Below are positions 27,694 to 37,617 of a DNA stretch of 44,520 nt, in pieces. The DNA is from Terriglobales bacterium (GTDB taxonomy: Bacteria > Acidobacteriota > Terriglobia > Terriglobales > Acidobacteriaceae). The notes under the pieces were generated by a model. It was not told where the DNA came from. It worked only from the letters and a program-made list of their open reading frames with translations, and did no database searches. Numbering within the stretch: position 1 is the first letter of the stretch; each line of letters begins with the position of its first letter. The stretch is taken from positions 1 through 44,520 of the forward strand of contig DASPRM010000074.1 in the NCBI GenBank assembly GCA_035624455.1. Direction: 5' to 3'. A program made the translations under genes and the position numbers.

Positions 27694-27769
27694 CTCAGAT
27701 TTCGCCTCAACTAGATTTGGACACACTTAGAGCCCGGTAGTTCCCAATCGCCCTCTGTTCACCAGCCGC

Positions 27770-28378
27770 TTACCGCTTCTGGTGAAGCTTCCTGCGGACA
27801 GCGAATCCTAAGCCAGCGATTCCTGTTCCCAGCAGCGCCAGACTTGCCGGCTCAGGTACCGGACCCGGCTCATCCGATTTTATGGCGAAGTGATAATCGC
27901 CATCTGTTCCTGGAACGTTGAAGGAATGCACGTCAATCAGGTCGGTTTGCAGCGTTCCTTCAATCTCTGCGAAAACTCCACCCTTGTGTTGATTGTCGGG
28001 TGGTGCGCAAGTAACCGACGGCAACAAAGCGAGAGCGGCGGAGCCAGAACCAAAATAAGCGTCCAGGCTACTCAGGCCAGCAACCACAATCAGCTTATCG
28101 CTGACACCCCCTTTGTCCACGAGGGTCGCGCAGAAGGTGCCCGCATCCAGATTGTTGATCTCAATCAACGTGAAATGAACGAACTCGCCTTGAGTTTGAA
28201 CGATCTGCAATCCTGGCGCATTAGTGGGATTGCCGCCAAAGTCAAGTGTCGATACTGCCGGAGGTCCGTTACCTATATCCAGAGTGATGATGCTATCCGC
28301 TCGCGCGCTGGTTAGGCTGGTTCCCACCACAACCACAAGCGGAAGCAGGGAATACACGAGGTGGCGAAACAACTTCAT
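27770..28378 (-). CDS. PEP-CTERM sorting-signal protein
   Basis: A 202-aa protein. It has a signal peptide (LFRHLVYSLLPLVVVVGTSLTSARA) and a C-terminal VPEPASLALLGTGIAGLGF followed by RRKLHQKR: a PEP motif, one helix and a basic tail, the sorting signal cut by exosortases. The ATG at 28378 follows GAGGAG; the open frame extends 11 codons upstream without a better start. The body is beta-rich and has no known domain. It is probably a surface or matrix protein. A paralogue lies just upstream on the same strand. Confidence 0.88.
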   Translation of the reverse strand: MKLFRHLVYSLLPLVVVVGTSLTSARADSIITLDIGNGPPAVSTLDFGGNPTNAPGLQIVQTQGEFVHFTLIEINNLDAGTFCATLVDKGGVSDKLIVVAGLSSLDAYFGSGSAALALLPSVTCAPPDNQHKGGVFAEIEGTLQTDLIDVHSFNVPGTDGDYHFAIKSDEPGPVPEPASLALLGTGIAGLGFAVRRKLHQKR

Positions 28379-28607
28379 GGTCGTCTCCTCTTTCTCTCTC
28401 GAATTTTTCAACTGGGGCCGGTCTTGCTAGAAAGGCATTTTCCCTGGGGCCGATGCTTCAAGAATGGCTGGAATAAAGGCGAGAATTGCCGGCAACATAT
28501 CACAATTCTTCGCTTTTTCAAACGAGCGAGCGCCGACTTTCCAGCTCATTCACGCGCAGAACGCGTCAAAGCCGGCGCAATTCTCCGCATCTCATCCCGC
28601 GAACTAG

Positions 28608-29213
28608 TTAATTCGTGCTGCGTCGAGAAACATCTGTGATGTTTCTCGGCCGTTTTCTCCAGCGCAGCAACGAACTGCCCGCGACGATTCCGCTTCCCAG
28701 CAGGACGAGACTTGTGGGTTCAGGAACCTTGGGGGGAGGTTCTGAAACCACCCAGAGATGAAAATTTCCATCCGTCACTCCCGTGTAGTAAACCACGCCC
28801 ACCTGTTGCGGCGTGTTCAACTGCTCCACCGCGGATAAGCCTGTCGGTGAAGCGCCAAAGGGCACAGCAAGAGTGGCCGGAACCGATGCAAACTTCACAT
28901 CCACCGTGGTCGGGCTGATCACTGAGAACACGATGCGGTCACTCAGTGTGCCCCCCAGGTGGTCGTCAAACAGATCCGTGTACAGCGTTTGCGGCGTGTA
29001 TGGACGCTGGTTCATGGTTAGGGTGAAGTGCAGATAATTCGTGGTGCTGTCTCCCAGAATTGTGAACTGCACGCCCGCCGGAACCGTGAGACCGGGAATC
29101 CCGCTCTCCGAATCTGTGATGGTTATGCTGTCCGCTGTGGCGCTACCTGTCATGATCCCGATCGCCGCCAGAAGTGGCAAACAGCGACGTCGGAATCGCC
29201 TGAAGCAATCCAT
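28608..29213 (-). CDS. PEP-CTERM sorting-signal protein, paralogue
   Basis: A 201-aa protein with signal peptide (CLPLLAAIGIMTGSATA) and C-terminal VPEPTSLVLLGSGIVAG plus RWRKR. GGAGAGGAG precedes the ATG. The mature N-terminus (ADSITITDSESG) and a YLHFTL segment parallel ADSIITLDIGNG and FVHFTL in the neighbour at 27770, so the two probably arose by duplication. The 229-bp gap between them makes separate promoters possible. The function is unknown. Confidence 0.87.
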   Translation of the reverse strand: MDCFRRFRRRCLPLLAAIGIMTGSATADSITITDSESGIPGLTVPAGVQFTILGDSTTNYLHFTLTMNQRPYTPQTLYTDLFDDHLGGTLSDRIVFSVISPTTVDVKFASVPATLAVPFGASPTGLSAVEQLNTPQQVGVVYYTGVTDGNFHLWVVSEPPPKVPEPTSLVLLGSGIVAGSSLLRWRKRPRNITDVSRRSTN

Positions 29214-29422
29214 TTTCGGCTCCTCTCCTTAAGTTTCACGAGCCCGAGGAAAACCAGAAATGGCTGGAGTCAAGCAAAGCGAATTTGTTCGCAAGATAGC
29301 ACAGCGCGCTTCGATGTCAATGAACATTCCGCACTGTGTCCGATAATGCTTCACATTTGGAACGCTTCGTAAAATTCTGCGCGGATTTTTTTCATCAACG
29401 TCCGATAATTTTTCTTCCCGCT

Positions 29423-30349
29423 TTACTTTCCCGCCTCCTGCTCCGCCGGAAGGTAATAGCCGGCGCGTGAGCGCAGCCGCAGACTGCCGTTCAGTGGCTG
29501 AAGGTGAATCGTCCGAAAACGTCCATTGGGCAAGGAATTTGGAGCATGGTAGAAAATGGCGTAACTGTTGCGAAGTTCATCAGCGACTTCTGCGATCGCC
29601 CTCTCCAGCTCCTGGTCATTGGAAACTATGAAGTCACGCCCACCGCTTTGCGTAGTCAAAAGGCGTAGTGCTTCATCACCCGGGTACTTCCAGTGGCGAC
29701 TGTGAATCGCAATGGTGTAGATCGCGAGCTCTTCGCGCTGCGCGACTGCAATCGCATCATACAGGTTGTGTGTGCTGTGGTTATCTTCGCCGTCGCTGAA
29801 GACGATTAACGCCGAGCGTCGTGGTTGCCCGCAATCGCGCTCAGTCGAACCCTGAGAGGCTGCGATAATCGCATCGTAGAGCGCGGTCTGTCCGCCATGC
29901 CCTGGCTCCAGCAGGACTTCAGACAGACGGGCGGGCGAGTCAACTTCACGCTGCAGCTCGATTTGGGTATCAAACGCCAGCACGAAGAGGCGGTCGTTGT
30001 TTCGCATCAAGCTGCCGAGCAGACGGGCTGCTGCCGCTTGCGTCTTCTGCCAATTCTTGTGAGTGGAATCGCTTAGATCGACTACGACTCCCAAATTCAG
30101 CGGCAGATCAGCTGCATGCTGGACTTGAACGATCGAGACCCTCTGACCTTGGTCAGTCAGCACAAAGTCGATGGGGTGCAAATCGGCGATTGGGCGGCCA
30201 TGTTTGTCAGTTGCTACCAGCGTCAGGTGTACTTCGCCGACCGTTCTCCGGAAGACAGGCACCGAAGCCGAATCGGCTCCAGGGCAGGCAAGCGGCAAAC
30301 AAAAAACTGACAAGAACAGGGACAGTGTGCAGGCAGTGATTTTGTGCAA
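29423..30349 (-). CDS. Secreted VWFA-domain protein (acidobacterial type)
   Basis: About 308 aa from TTG 30349, which follows a GGGGGGAG and begins a clean signal peptide (HKITACTLSLFLSVFCLPLA). A GTG at 30409 would add 20 residues. A short beta domain (TLVATDKHGRPIADL) precedes a von Willebrand A domain with a complete metal site: DLSDS (D91, S93, S95), T155 and D186 (FSDGED). The C-terminus (NSYAIFYHAPNS to RAGYYLP) matches the VWFA-related proteins that are numerous in Acidobacteria. The partner is unknown. Confidence 0.87.
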   Translation of the reverse strand: MHKITACTLSLFLSVFCLPLACPGADSASVPVFRRTVGEVHLTLVATDKHGRPIADLHPIDFVLTDQGQRVSIVQVQHAADLPLNLGVVVDLSDSTHKNWQKTQAAAARLLGSLMRNNDRLFVLAFDTQIELQREVDSPARLSEVLLEPGHGGQTALYDAIIAASQGSTERDCGQPRRSALIVFSDGEDNHSTHNLYDAIAVAQREELAIYTIAIHSRHWKYPGDEALRLLTTQSGGRDFIVSNDQELERAIAEVADELRNSYAIFYHAPNSLPNGRFRTIHLQPLNGSLRLRSRAGYYLPAEQEAGK

Positions 30350-30578
30350 ATACTCCCCCCAGCGAGGATGCCGATGGTACTTCGGCCCGCCCCTTGGGGG
30401 AGTCGGCACATGGGGGAGGAGAGGTGGTCCCTCACACTGGGTTGATCGGCAGGGCGCTACAGGGGTGTATCTCTGACTGGGGCACCTGGGTAATGCGTAT
30501 TGTGACCATGGAGACTAGCGGGGGCCGCTTTTTGGATGCCAAATTGCGTTCTGACACTTACAAGGCTAAGCGCTGCAG

Positions 30579-30608
30579 ATCCCTCGCGGCCTGGAGGCCG
30601 CGAGGGAT
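30579..30608. repeat. Perfect 13-bp inverted repeat
   Basis: ATCCCTCGCGGCC (30579-30591) pairs with GGCCGCGAGGGAT (30596-30608) around TGGA. It is the most stable hairpin in the gap and has no T-run. Confidence 0.7.
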
Positions 30609-30683
30609 GAGGAATAGGAGGGAGCTTATGCGGCGCGGCTGAAGCCGGCCCTTTCAAGGCAGGCCGCGTGTTCTTCTTAGCTA

Positions 30684-30747
30684 GAAACTCAAGGTCTTCG
30701 ACTCAGGCCCTGGATCGCGATATGCCCGGCCCTCGCTTAGAATGACA
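30684..30747 (-). repeat. Dispersed intergenic repeat, copy 4 (reversed)
   Basis: Read on the minus strand it begins GTCATTCTAAGCGAGGGCC and ends GAGTCGAAGACCTTGAG, matching the other copies. It is the only full copy in this orientation. Confidence 0.6.
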
Positions 30748-30805
30748 GTCAGCAATTTCCCGCGAAACCGCAGATCCCTCGGCAGCTTCAGGTTATTGAT
30801 TTCTC

Positions 30806-31399
30806 CTACCTTCCAGAGCGCTTCGCCTCGTAGGCTGCAATCGCGGCTTCCTGCTCCAGAGTAAGGCCGATTTCGTCCAATCCTTCCAGCAGGCAGCGGC
30901 GTTTGTGGTGATCGAATTCAAATGCCGCATGCAGGCCCATGTCGTCATAGACGTGGCCGGCTTCGAGATCGACGGTGACCTGGTAACCTTCCACTTCCTT
31001 TGCGCGCCGCATCAGTTTATTGATCTCAGGATCGGGCAGCGTTACTGTCAGCAAGCCATTCTTGAAAGAATTGTGCGCGAAGATGTCCGCAAACGAAGGT
31101 GCGACGATGGCGCGAATGCCGTAGTCCGCCAGTGCCCAGGGAGCATGTTCGCGCGACGAGCCACAGCCAAAATTCTTGGCCGCAATCAGCACGCTTGCCC
31201 GCTGGTAGCGCGGCTGGTTCAACACGAAATCGGAGTTGGGCTTTCCTTCGGGTGAATAGCGCCAGTCATAAAAAAGAAACTTTCCGAAGCCGGTGCGCTC
31301 GATGCGTTTGAGAAACTGCTTGGGAATAATCTGATCGGTATCGACGTTCACACGGTCGAGCGGGACCGCTAATCCTTTGTGTACACGAAATGGTTGCAT
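30806..31399 (-). CDS. leuD: 3-isopropylmalate dehydratase small subunit
   Basis: A 197-aa protein, normal length for Leu[32 protein letters not shown] and the swivel motif [15 protein letters not shown] are characteristic. With LeuC it isomerises 2-isopropylmalate to 3-isopropylmalate in leucine synthesis. It starts 16 bp after leuC and is the last gene of leuABCD. Confidence 0.97.
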   Translation of the reverse strand: MQPFRVHKGLAVPLDRVNVDTDQIIPKQFLKRIERTGFGKFLFYDWRYSPEGKPNSDFVLNQPRYQRASVLIAAKNFGCGSSREHAPWALADYGIRAIVAPSFADIFAHNSFKNGLLTVTLPDPEINKLMRRAKEVEGYQVTVDLEAGHVYDDMGLHAAFEFDHHKRRCLLEGLDEIGLTLEQEAAIAAYEAKRSGR

Positions 31400-31415
31400 G
31401 GGTTCTCAGCGAGCC

Positions 31416-32828
31416 TCAGTGGAATTGCCAGCCGCGAATGTCGGTAAAGTGTCCGGTGACGGCGGCAGCGGCGGCCATCATCGGACTGACCAGGTGCGTG
31501 CGTCCGCCCCGGCCCTGCCGGCCTTCGAAGTTGCGATTACTGGTGGAGGCGCAGCGCTCTCCCGGCTGCAGGATATCGGGATTCATCCCTAGACACATGG
31601 AGCAGCCCGACTCCCGCCAGTCGAATCCGGCTTCGCGAAAAATCCTGTCCAGGCCTTCCTGCTCCGCCAGCTTCTTAACGTTTTGCGAGCCCGGCACCAC
31701 CATTGCCCGCACCTGCGGATTCACCCGATATCCCTTGACCACCTTGGCCGCGGCGCGCAGATCTTCCAAGCGCGAATTGGTGCACGAACCGATGAACACG
31801 CGGTCGACAGTGATGTTTTCGATGGCCGTTCCTGCAGACAGACCCATGTATTCCAGCGCTCGCTGCGCAGCCAATCGGTCAGCTTCATTGACCGCATGCG
31901 CGGGATCGGGCACGCTGCTGGTGACCGGCACCACCATTCCCGGATTCGTTCCCCAGGTGACGAACGGCGCCAGGCGGGCGGCATCGATCTTAACCACGCG
32001 GTCATAGTGCGCGCCAGGATCCGAAGGCAGAGTCTTCCATCGTGCCACCGCCTTGTCCCATTGGGCATCCTGCGGCGCAAATCGCCGTCCCTTCAGATAA
32101 GCGAACGTAATCTCATCAGGAGCTACCATTCCAGCTCGGGCACCCGCTTCAATGCTCATGTTGCACAGCGTCATCCGGCCTTCCATGGACAGCGCGCGCA
32201 CCGCTTCACCCGCATATTCGATCGCGTAGCCTGTGGCGCCATCGGTCCCGATCTGCCCGATGATGCCCAGCACCAGATCTTTCGCCGTCACTCCCTGCGG
32301 CAAGCTGCCATTCACCAGAATCTGCATTTTGCGCGGCTTGTTCTGCGGCAGGCACTGCGTCGCCAGCACGTGCTCGACTTCCGATGTACCTATACCGAAC
32401 GCGAGCGCCCCGAATGCCCCATGCGTGCTGGTGTGGCTGTCGCCGCAGACGATGGTCATTCCCGGTTGCGTCAGCCCTAGCTCTGGCCCGATCACATGCA
32501 CGATGCCCTGCTCGTCGGCATCGATGTCATACAAACGAATTCCGAATTCCTTGCAGTTGCCCCGAAGGGCCGCGATCTGACGCGCGGCAATCTCATCCAG
32601 GATGGGAAGATGCCCAGGCGTGGTGGGAACATTGTGGTCCACTGTTGCTACGGTTCGCTCCGGACGCCGTACCCTGCGCCCATTCTCCCGCAAGCCATCG
32701 AACGCCTGCGGCGACGTGACTTCATGAACGAGCTGCAGATCGATGTACAGCAGAGTTCGCGGGCCGTTCGGCTCCGCGACTACATGCTCATCCCAGAGCT
32801 TTTCAAACAATGTTCGGGGAGACGACAT
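31416..32828 (-). CDS. leuC: 3-isopropylmalate dehydratase large subunit
   Basis: A 470-aa aconitase-family protein. The [4Fe-4S] ligands are C349 (IGSCTNSR), C409 and C412 (CSMCLGMN). The ATG at 32828 gives the usual N-terminus [15 protein letters not shown]; the open frame runs 21 codons further without a family-like sequence. It works with LeuD. The gap to leuB upstream is 108 bp. Confidence 0.97.
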   Translation of the reverse strand: MSSPRTLFEKLWDEHVVAEPNGPRTLLYIDLQLVHEVTSPQAFDGLRENGRRVRRPERTVATVDHNVPTTPGHLPILDEIAARQIAALRGNCKEFGIRLYDIDADEQGIVHVIGPELGLTQPGMTIVCGDSHTSTHGAFGALAFGIGTSEVEHVLATQCLPQNKPRKMQILVNGSLPQGVTAKDLVLGIIGQIGTDGATGYAIEYAGEAVRALSMEGRMTLCNMSIEAGARAGMVAPDEITFAYLKGRRFAPQDAQWDKAVARWKTLPSDPGAHYDRVVKIDAARLAPFVTWGTNPGMVVPVTSSVPDPAHAVNEADRLAAQRALEYMGLSAGTAIENITVDRVFIGSCTNSRLEDLRAAAKVVKGYRVNPQVRAMVVPGSQNVKKLAEQEGLDRIFREAGFDWRESGCSMCLGMNPDILQPGERCASTSNRNFEGRQGRGGRTHLVSPMMAAAAAVTGHFTDIRGWQFH

Positions 32829-32936
32829 ATCAGTGTGGCTTTGGTTTAGTGTGGCTTTGGTTTCGTGTGGCGCGGATACTCCTGTCCGCACCAGTTACTG
32901 AATTCCTTGTGCAGCGGTCCTCGCCCGCGCACAATC

Positions 32937-34043
32937 TTACACCGCATGATACGCGCGTCGCCGGTCCAGCATGTCGGCAACGGCGTGCTCCACCAGGCTG
33001 CCCATTTCGCTGGTATTGGCTTTGTACTTGGTCTTGCCTCGCATCAGGTCGGCGGTGCGGTGGCCAGCATCGAGCACCTGGCGGATGGCCTCTTCCACAT
33101 CGCGCGCTTCCTGTTCCAGTCCGGCGCTATGCCGCAGCAGCAGCGCGGCGGTGGCAATCGCGCCCAGGGGATTCGCGATTCCCTTGCCGGCGATGTCCGG
33201 CGCTGAGCCGTGTACCGGCTCATAAAGATCGACAGTGCCGCCGAGCGTGGCGGAGGCCAGCATGCCCAGCGATCCTGTAATCACTGCGGCTTCGTCCGAA
33301 AGAATATCGCCAAACAGGTTCTCGGTGAGCACCACGTCGAAGCTGGTGGGGTTGGTGACCAGCTTCATGGCGCAAGCATCCACATACATGTGCTCAAGTT
33401 GCACCTCGCGGAATTCCTTGGCAATGAGAGTGACCACCTGGCGCCAGAGTTGCGAGGTCTCCAGCACATTGGCCTTGTCCACCGAGGTCACCTTCTTGCG
33501 CCGGGATCGCGCAGCCTCGAACGCGATCCGCGCTACTCGTTCAATCTCCTCGACGGAGTAGCGCATGGTGTTATACGCCGCATCGCGGTTTGCGCCTGAG
33601 AAGCCGCGCGGCTCGCCAAAATAGATTCCGCCCAGCAATTCGCGCACGAACAGGACATTGGCGCCCTTTACCACGTCGGCTTTCAGGGGGGAGCAATCCA
33701 GAATGGGGTCATAGCAGATCGCCGGACGGAGATTCGCAAAGCCTCCCAGTGCCTTGCGAAGGTTCAGCAGGCCAGCCTCCGGTCGTTTCTCGGGAGAAAG
33801 ACCGTCAAACTCCGGGCTGCCTACCGCTCCCAGAAACACCGCGTCACTCTTCAGGCAGGTCTCGAGTGTTGATTCCGGCAGCGGAGTGCCCGTCTCTTTA
33901 ATCGCCGCGCCTCCAATCAGCCTTTCGGTGAGCTGAAAATCGTATCCCCGGTCTTCTCCTACCGAGCGCAGGATGCGGACAGCTTCCCGCGTAACCTCGG
34001 GGCCAATCCCATCGCCGGGAAGAATAGCGATTTTCAACTTCAT
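32937..34043 (-). CDS. leuB: 3-isopropylmalate dehydrogenase
   Basis: A 368-aa protein from ATG 34043 ([16 protein letters not shown]); an ATG at 34070 would add nine residues. [20 protein letters not shown] and [14 protein letters not shown] are the family's substrate, metal and NAD motifs. It oxidises and decarboxylates 3-isopropylmalate to 2-ketoisocaproate. The usual active-site Tyr region is [19 protein letters not shown]. It is the second gene of leuABCD. Confidence 0.96.
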   Translation of the reverse strand: MKLKIAILPGDGIGPEVTREAVRILRSVGEDRGYDFQLTERLIGGAAIKETGTPLPESTLETCLKSDAVFLGAVGSPEFDGLSPEKRPEAGLLNLRKALGGFANLRPAICYDPILDCSPLKADVVKGANVLFVRELLGGIYFGEPRGFSGANRDAAYNTMRYSVEEIERVARIAFEAARSRRKKVTSVDKANVLETSQLWRQVVTLIAKEFREVQLEHMYVDACAMKLVTNPTSFDVVLTENLFGDILSDEAAVITGSLGMLASATLGGTVDLYEPVHGSAPDIAGKGIANPLGAIATAALLLRHSAGLEQEARDVEEAIRQVLDAGHRTADLMRGKTKYKANTSEMGSLVEHAVADMLDRRRAYHAV

Positions 34044-34212
34044 GCCAGGAGATGTTTTAGAGGAAGGCATGGGGGTTAATCAGAAATCCGCCGTTATCCT
34101 GAGAGGAGCGCCCCGCGCAGCTCGTCTATGGCACGCTTGTGCCGGTTCGCGGGCGCGAAGTCAATGATTTCGCGTTTCTGTATCCGCGAGGTAGTCAAAT
34201 GTTGCCTACCGA

Positions 34213-35445
34213 CTACGCGTTTCCGACGCGCTGCTGTGCCAGCATTCCTGGATCCGATGTGGGTTTCATCTGCGGGACCACTCGTGCCGGAAACTCCTCC
34301 TGGATAATCGCGAGCAGATGGCGGTCTTCCACGACCTTGACCTGATCCGCCAGTTCCACGAACCGCTTGTAGATGTGGTCCAGGTCGCGACGCTCAAACG
34401 CGTATCCCAGTTCGGCGCAGCGCAGCCCCAGCGCATGACGTCCGGAGTGCTTTCCCAGCACCAGCTTGGTTTCAGGCACGCCCACCGACTGCGGCGTCAT
34501 GATTTCGTAGGTGAGCGGGTTCTTGATCACGCCGTCCTGATGGATTCCCGCCTCGTGCGCAAAAGCATTACGTCCCACGATGGCCTTATTGGGCTGCACC
34601 GGAACGCCGGTGATCTCGGTCAGCAGGCAACTAGTGGGGAACAATTCTTCGCTTCGAACTTCAGTGTCGTAAGGCATGATGTCCGGCCGCACTCGCAGCC
34701 CCATTACGATTTCTTCCAGCGACGCGTTGCCAGCGCGCTCTCCGATTCCGTTGATGGTGCACTCTACCTGTCTAGCCCCGGCTTCGACGGCGGCGATTGA
34801 GTTGGCCACCGCCAGTCCCAGATCGTTGTGACAGTGAGCGGAGACGACCACTTCGCGATCCTCACGTCGCGTGCGCGCTACTACCGCCTCAATGATTCGC
34901 GCCATCTCCCGTGGCACTGTGTAGCCCACCGTATCGGGAATATTGATGGTTGTGGCTCCGGCTTCCGCCACCGCCTCCGCCACCGAGCACAGGAACTCCA
35001 GTTCGGTCCGGGTGGCGTCTTCCGGCGAGAACTCCACGTCGCGGCACAGCGAATGAGCAATCCGCACTGCCTCCGCCGCCTGGCGGATGCAGTGCTCGCG
35101 GGAAATTTTGAGCTTGTAGTGCAGATGAATATCAGAGGTGGCCAAAAACACATGAATGCGCGGTCGCGCGGCTGACTTCACTGCGTGCCAGGCGCGCTCG
35201 ATGTCCGTATGGGTAGCCCGTGCCAGACCGGCGACGATCGGGCGGCGCACCTGCTCCGCCACTGCCTGGACGGCTTCAAAGTCTCCGTGGGAGGAGATAG
35301 GGAAGCCCGCTTCGATCACATCCACTCCGAGTCGCTCGAGCTGCCGCGCCATCACCAGCTTTTCCTGCAGGTTCATGCTGCAACCGGGCGACTGCTCGCC
35401 GTCACGTAGGGTTGTGTCGAAGATGGTTACTCGGGCTCGATCCAT
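34213..35445 (-). CDS. leuA: 2-isopropylmalate synthase, short form without regulatory domain
   Basis: A 410-aa protein. [10 protein letters not shown] (R14, D15) and [11 protein letters not shown] (H204, H206) give the catalytic TIM barrel; [14 protein letters not shown] and [11 protein letters not shown] complete the synthase signature and favour LeuA over citramalate or homocitrate synthase, though those cannot be excluded. Classical LeuA is about 500-520 aa with a C-terminal leucine-binding domain; here the protein ends just after the linker region, and the 169 bp before leuB leave no room for it. AGGAG precedes the ATG. The start is 158 bp from the divergent LysR gene and the shared operator (35518-35567). 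Confidence 0.93.
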   Translation of the reverse strand: MDRARVTIFDTTLRDGEQSPGCSMNLQEKLVMARQLERLGVDVIEAGFPISSHGDFEAVQAVAEQVRRPIVAGLARATHTDIERAWHAVKSAARPRIHVFLATSDIHLHYKLKISREHCIRQAAEAVRIAHSLCRDVEFSPEDATRTELEFLCSVAEAVAEAGATTINIPDTVGYTVPREMARIIEAVVARTRREDREVVVSAHCHNDLGLAVANSIAAVEAGARQVECTINGIGERAGNASLEEIVMGLRVRPDIMPYDTEVRSEELFPTSCLLTEITGVPVQPNKAIVGRNAFAHEAGIHQDGVIKNPLTYEIMTPQSVGVPETKLVLGKHSGRHALGLRCAELGYAFERRDLDHIYKRFVELADQVKVVEDRHLLAIIQEEFPARVVPQMKPTSDPGMLAQQRVGNA

Positions 35446-35480
35446 GGGGCCCCTCTCCTGATTTGGGACTAGAGGCAAGA

Positions 35481-35496
35481 CCTTGAATTTTCAAGG
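35481..35496. promoter_or_regulatory. 7-bp palindrome in the leuA leader
   Basis: CCTTGAA and TTCAAGG are separated by two bases. It lies between the proposed leuA promoter and the leuA ribosome site. No T-run follows, so it could be a protein site or an mRNA hairpin near the start rather than a terminator. Confidence 0.35.
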
Positions 35497-35517
35497 TTAG
35501 CGGTTCTGGCTAATAAA

Positions 35518-35567
35518 GCAAGCTTATAGTTATTTATGCAGCATAACATTGATTTATGCTATAAGCT
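35518..35567 (-). promoter_or_regulatory. Proposed LysR operator and leuA promoter
   Basis: GCAAGCTTATAGTT (35518), GCATAA (35541) and TATAAGC (35560) repeat, with nearly the same spacing, at 43275-43324 before ilvD. Within the site, AGCTTATAG (35521-35529) and CTATAAGCT (35559-35567) are exact inverted repeats, and TTATGC-A-GCATAA (35534-35546) is a second dyad. On the minus strand TATAAG (35528-35523) could be the leuA -10, with no good -35, as expected of an activated LysR-type promoter. It lies between leuA and the divergent LysR gene. Confidence 0.65.
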
Positions 35568-35603
35568 ATTCTTTCATTCCCGACAGGCTCGCAAGGAACC
35601 AGC

Positions 35604-36521
35604 ATGGACCTCTTCCAACTGGAAACCTTTCTAACTGTAGCCCGCGAAGGCAGCTTCTCCCGCGCCGCCAAGAAGCTTTACCGCACCCAGCCCGCGGTCA
35701 GCCAGGCGGTGCGCAAGCTGGAAGAAGAGCTGGGCGAGCCCCTGTTTGACCGCTCCTCCCGGGAAGGGATTCTGACCGCTTCGGGGAAGGTGTTGGAGAA
35801 CTATGCCGAGAAGCTGCTCAATATGCGGGGCGAGGCGCTCAATGCTCTGGAAGAACTCCGGCAGCTCAATAAAGGGAAGCTCTCCATCGCCGCCAACGAG
35901 CTCACCTGCCTTTACCTGCTGCCGATACTCAACGAATTTCGCCGTCTTTCTCCCATGATCAAAGTGACGATCCAGCGCTCGCTGGCCAGTCAAATTCCCG
36001 ACGACCTGCTGAACCACAATGCTGAACTCGGGGTGCTCACCTTCAAGCCCGAAGATTCGCTGCTGAAGTCCATTGTGGTTTATCGGGACGAGCTGTGCTT
36101 CGTGGTTCCTCCCAACCATCCGCTGGCGACCAGCTCAGAAGTCCATATCGGACAGCTCGGATCGGAGTACTTCGTTGCCCATCACGTGAATTCTCCCTAT
36201 CGCGAGAAGGTATTGGAGACCTTCCAACGCAAAAAAGTTCCTCTTCACATGGATATCGAGCTGCCTACCACCGAAGCGATCAAGAAATTCGTCGCCATGG
36301 GAAATGGTGTGGCTCTCGTGCCCAGTATCTGTGTGGAAGCCGAGGTGGCTCGAGGCGAGCTGGTGCGGGTTGCTGTTTCGGAGCTTGCCTTCGAGCGCAG
36401 GCTGCGGCTTGTGTATCGCAAGGGTGCCAGCCTCTCTCACGCGGCGCAGGCCTTTCTCAAAGTCGCCGAGACGTATGCGCAGCGCGAAGGCGGCAGGTAC
36501 TTATATCAGGCAGAAAAATAG
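35604..36521 (+). CDS. LysR-type regulator, probable branched-chain amino acid operon regulator
   Basis: A 305-aa protein. An N-terminal winged helix (FQLETFLTVAREGSFSRAAKKL, AVSQAVRKLEEELG) precedes a periplasmic-binding-protein-like co-inducer domain (about 90-295). It has the family's usual length and needs no alternative start; AAGGA lies before the ATG. It is transcribed away from leuA across an inverted-repeat region whose motif recurs before ilvD. This suggests that it regulates leuABCD, ilvDBNC and itself, as IlvY does for ilvC in enterobacteria, but it is not clearly an IlvY orthologue. The ligand is unknown; a pathway intermediate would be the natural guess. Confidence 0.9.
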   Translation: MDLFQLETFLTVAREGSFSRAAKKLYRTQPAVSQAVRKLEEELGEPLFDRSSREGILTASGKVLENYAEKLLNMRGEALNALEELRQLNKGKLSIAANELTCLYLLPILNEFRRLSPMIKVTIQRSLASQIPDDLLNHNAELGVLTFKPEDSLLKSIVVYRDELCFVVPPNHPLATSSEVHIGQLGSEYFVAHHVNSPYREKVLETFQRKKVPLHMDIELPTTEAIKKFVAMGNGVALVPSICVEAEVARGELVRVAVSELAFERRLRLVYRKGASLSHAAQAFLKVAETYAQREGGRYLYQAEK

Positions 36522-36543
36522 GCCTGAGGCGGGGATTTCCGAA

Positions 36544-36644
36544 GTCTCATCGTGAGCGAGGGCCGAGCACCCGGGGTCCCCAGCAGACCCGCTTGTGGTT
36601 TGCTGGGGTGGGCCGGAGGCCCCAGTCGAACGACCTTGCGTTTA
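36544..36644 (+). repeat. Dispersed intergenic repeat, copy 5 with inserted hairpin
   Basis: The copy runs from GTCTCATCGTGAGCGAGGGCC to CAGTCGAACGACCTTGCGTTT. Its longer middle contains CCCCAGCA (36578-36585) and TGCTGGGG (36601-36608), an 8-bp inverted repeat. Ends are as in the other copies. Confidence 0.6.
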
Positions 36645-36777
36645 CTCTCGTCATGCAAGAGCTTGGTCGCCCTATGTTGCTGATTGCTGACTGCTAAGTG
36701 CCCAATCCGATCTTCCTCTTTGCCTTCCCGTCCCCGCCAGTTAATATTCTGACCGTTGCTGAGATGGTGAACTGTCC

Positions 36778-37572
36778 TTGCTCCTGTCACAGAAACCGGA
36801 CTACGGCATCGATTCCCCGCGCATCATCATCAGTCAATTCGTCATGGCCGCTCTGCTGCTGCTGGTGGCTGCTTTCGTCCCCAAGATCTTTACGGTCCAC
36901 ATTCGCTGGGGAGCGCTGATCGTCGGCCTGTATTTCCTCTACAGCAGCATTAACATGGTTTTCTACAGCAAGAGCGGTAAGCTCGAGCTGCGCGAGCAGC
37001 TGCTGAATTCCATCCCTTGGCGGGGAGACGAGGCTGTGCTCGACGTGGGTTGCGGCCGCGGCCTGCTGACCGTAGGAGCCGCCCGGCGTTTAACCAGCGG
37101 CCATGTGGTGGGTGTGGATGTCTGGGATCCTAAGGCTATCACCGGAAATCGCCCTGAGTCGGTTCTGGAAAATGCCACCGCTGAGGGGGTTGCGGACCGC
37201 GTTACGGTAAAGCGTGGCGATGCCCGCCAGCTGCCTTTTCCGGATTCCTCCTTCGATCTGATTCTGTCCAACTTCGTGGTGCACGAGGTAGATACGGCGG
37301 AAGAACGCCGCCAGATCGTAAACGAAATGGTTCGTGTGCTGCGCCCCGGCGGACGGGTTGCGCTCATCGACTTCATCTTCACCGGGCAGTGCGTCGATGA
37401 CCTGCGCAGCTACGGCTTCGCCGACGCCCGTCGCGATCGCATGAGCGAGTTTGGCTTCTGGGTGGGGGCGATCCTTACCTTCGGTGTTGTACAGCTCTAC
37501 CGGGTCACAGCCACCAAGCCGCTGACCGTACGCGAGCAAATGGCGCCACCGGTAGCGAGCGATGAAATCTAG
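36778..37572 (+). CDS. Membrane-anchored class I SAM-dependent methyltransferase
   Basis: A 264-aa protein. Two N-terminal helices (about 20-37 and 44-62) precede a Rossmann methyltransferase domain with VLDVGCGRGLLTVGAA (motif I, SAM), VVGVDVWD, GDARQLPFPDSSFDLIL and VRVLRPGGRVALIDF. It ends with a further hydrophobic stretch (FGFWVGAILTFGVVQLY). It starts at TTG with a weak GGTGA upstream; no in-frame ATG lies nearby. The UbiE-like core suggests a small or lipid-like substrate at the membrane. It sits between the LysR gene and ilvC without an obvious link to amino acid synthesis. Confidence 0.82.
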   Translation: MLLSQKPDYGIDSPRIIISQFVMAALLLLVAAFVPKIFTVHIRWGALIVGLYFLYSSINMVFYSKSGKLELREQLLNSIPWRGDEAVLDVGCGRGLLTVGAARRLTSGHVVGVDVWDPKAITGNRPESVLENATAEGVADRVTVKRGDARQLPFPDSSFDLILSNFVVHEVDTAEERRQIVNEMVRVLRPGGRVALIDFIFTGQCVDDLRSYGFADARRDRMSEFGFWVGAILTFGVVQLYRVTATKPLTVREQMAPPVASDEI

Positions 37573-37617
37573 ATCGATGAAATTAATTCAAACGGACCGC
37601 AAGATCGTTCGACTCTG

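Larger units (their letters stand above)
30410..30805. other. Gene-free gap rich in inverted repeats
   Basis: No gene is supported. It holds a perfect 13-bp hairpin (30579-30608), a reversed copy of the dispersed repeat (30684-30747), and two copies of the short motif CAGATCCCTC (30576 and 30771); a third copy occurs at 37734. It separates the VWFA gene from the end of leuD. Confidence 0.6.

Noticed and set aside
35446-35515. Search for a leader peptide before leuA like that of ilvD
   Set aside because: The ~70-nt leader has no start codon with a ribosome site other than that of leuA, and no terminator T-run.
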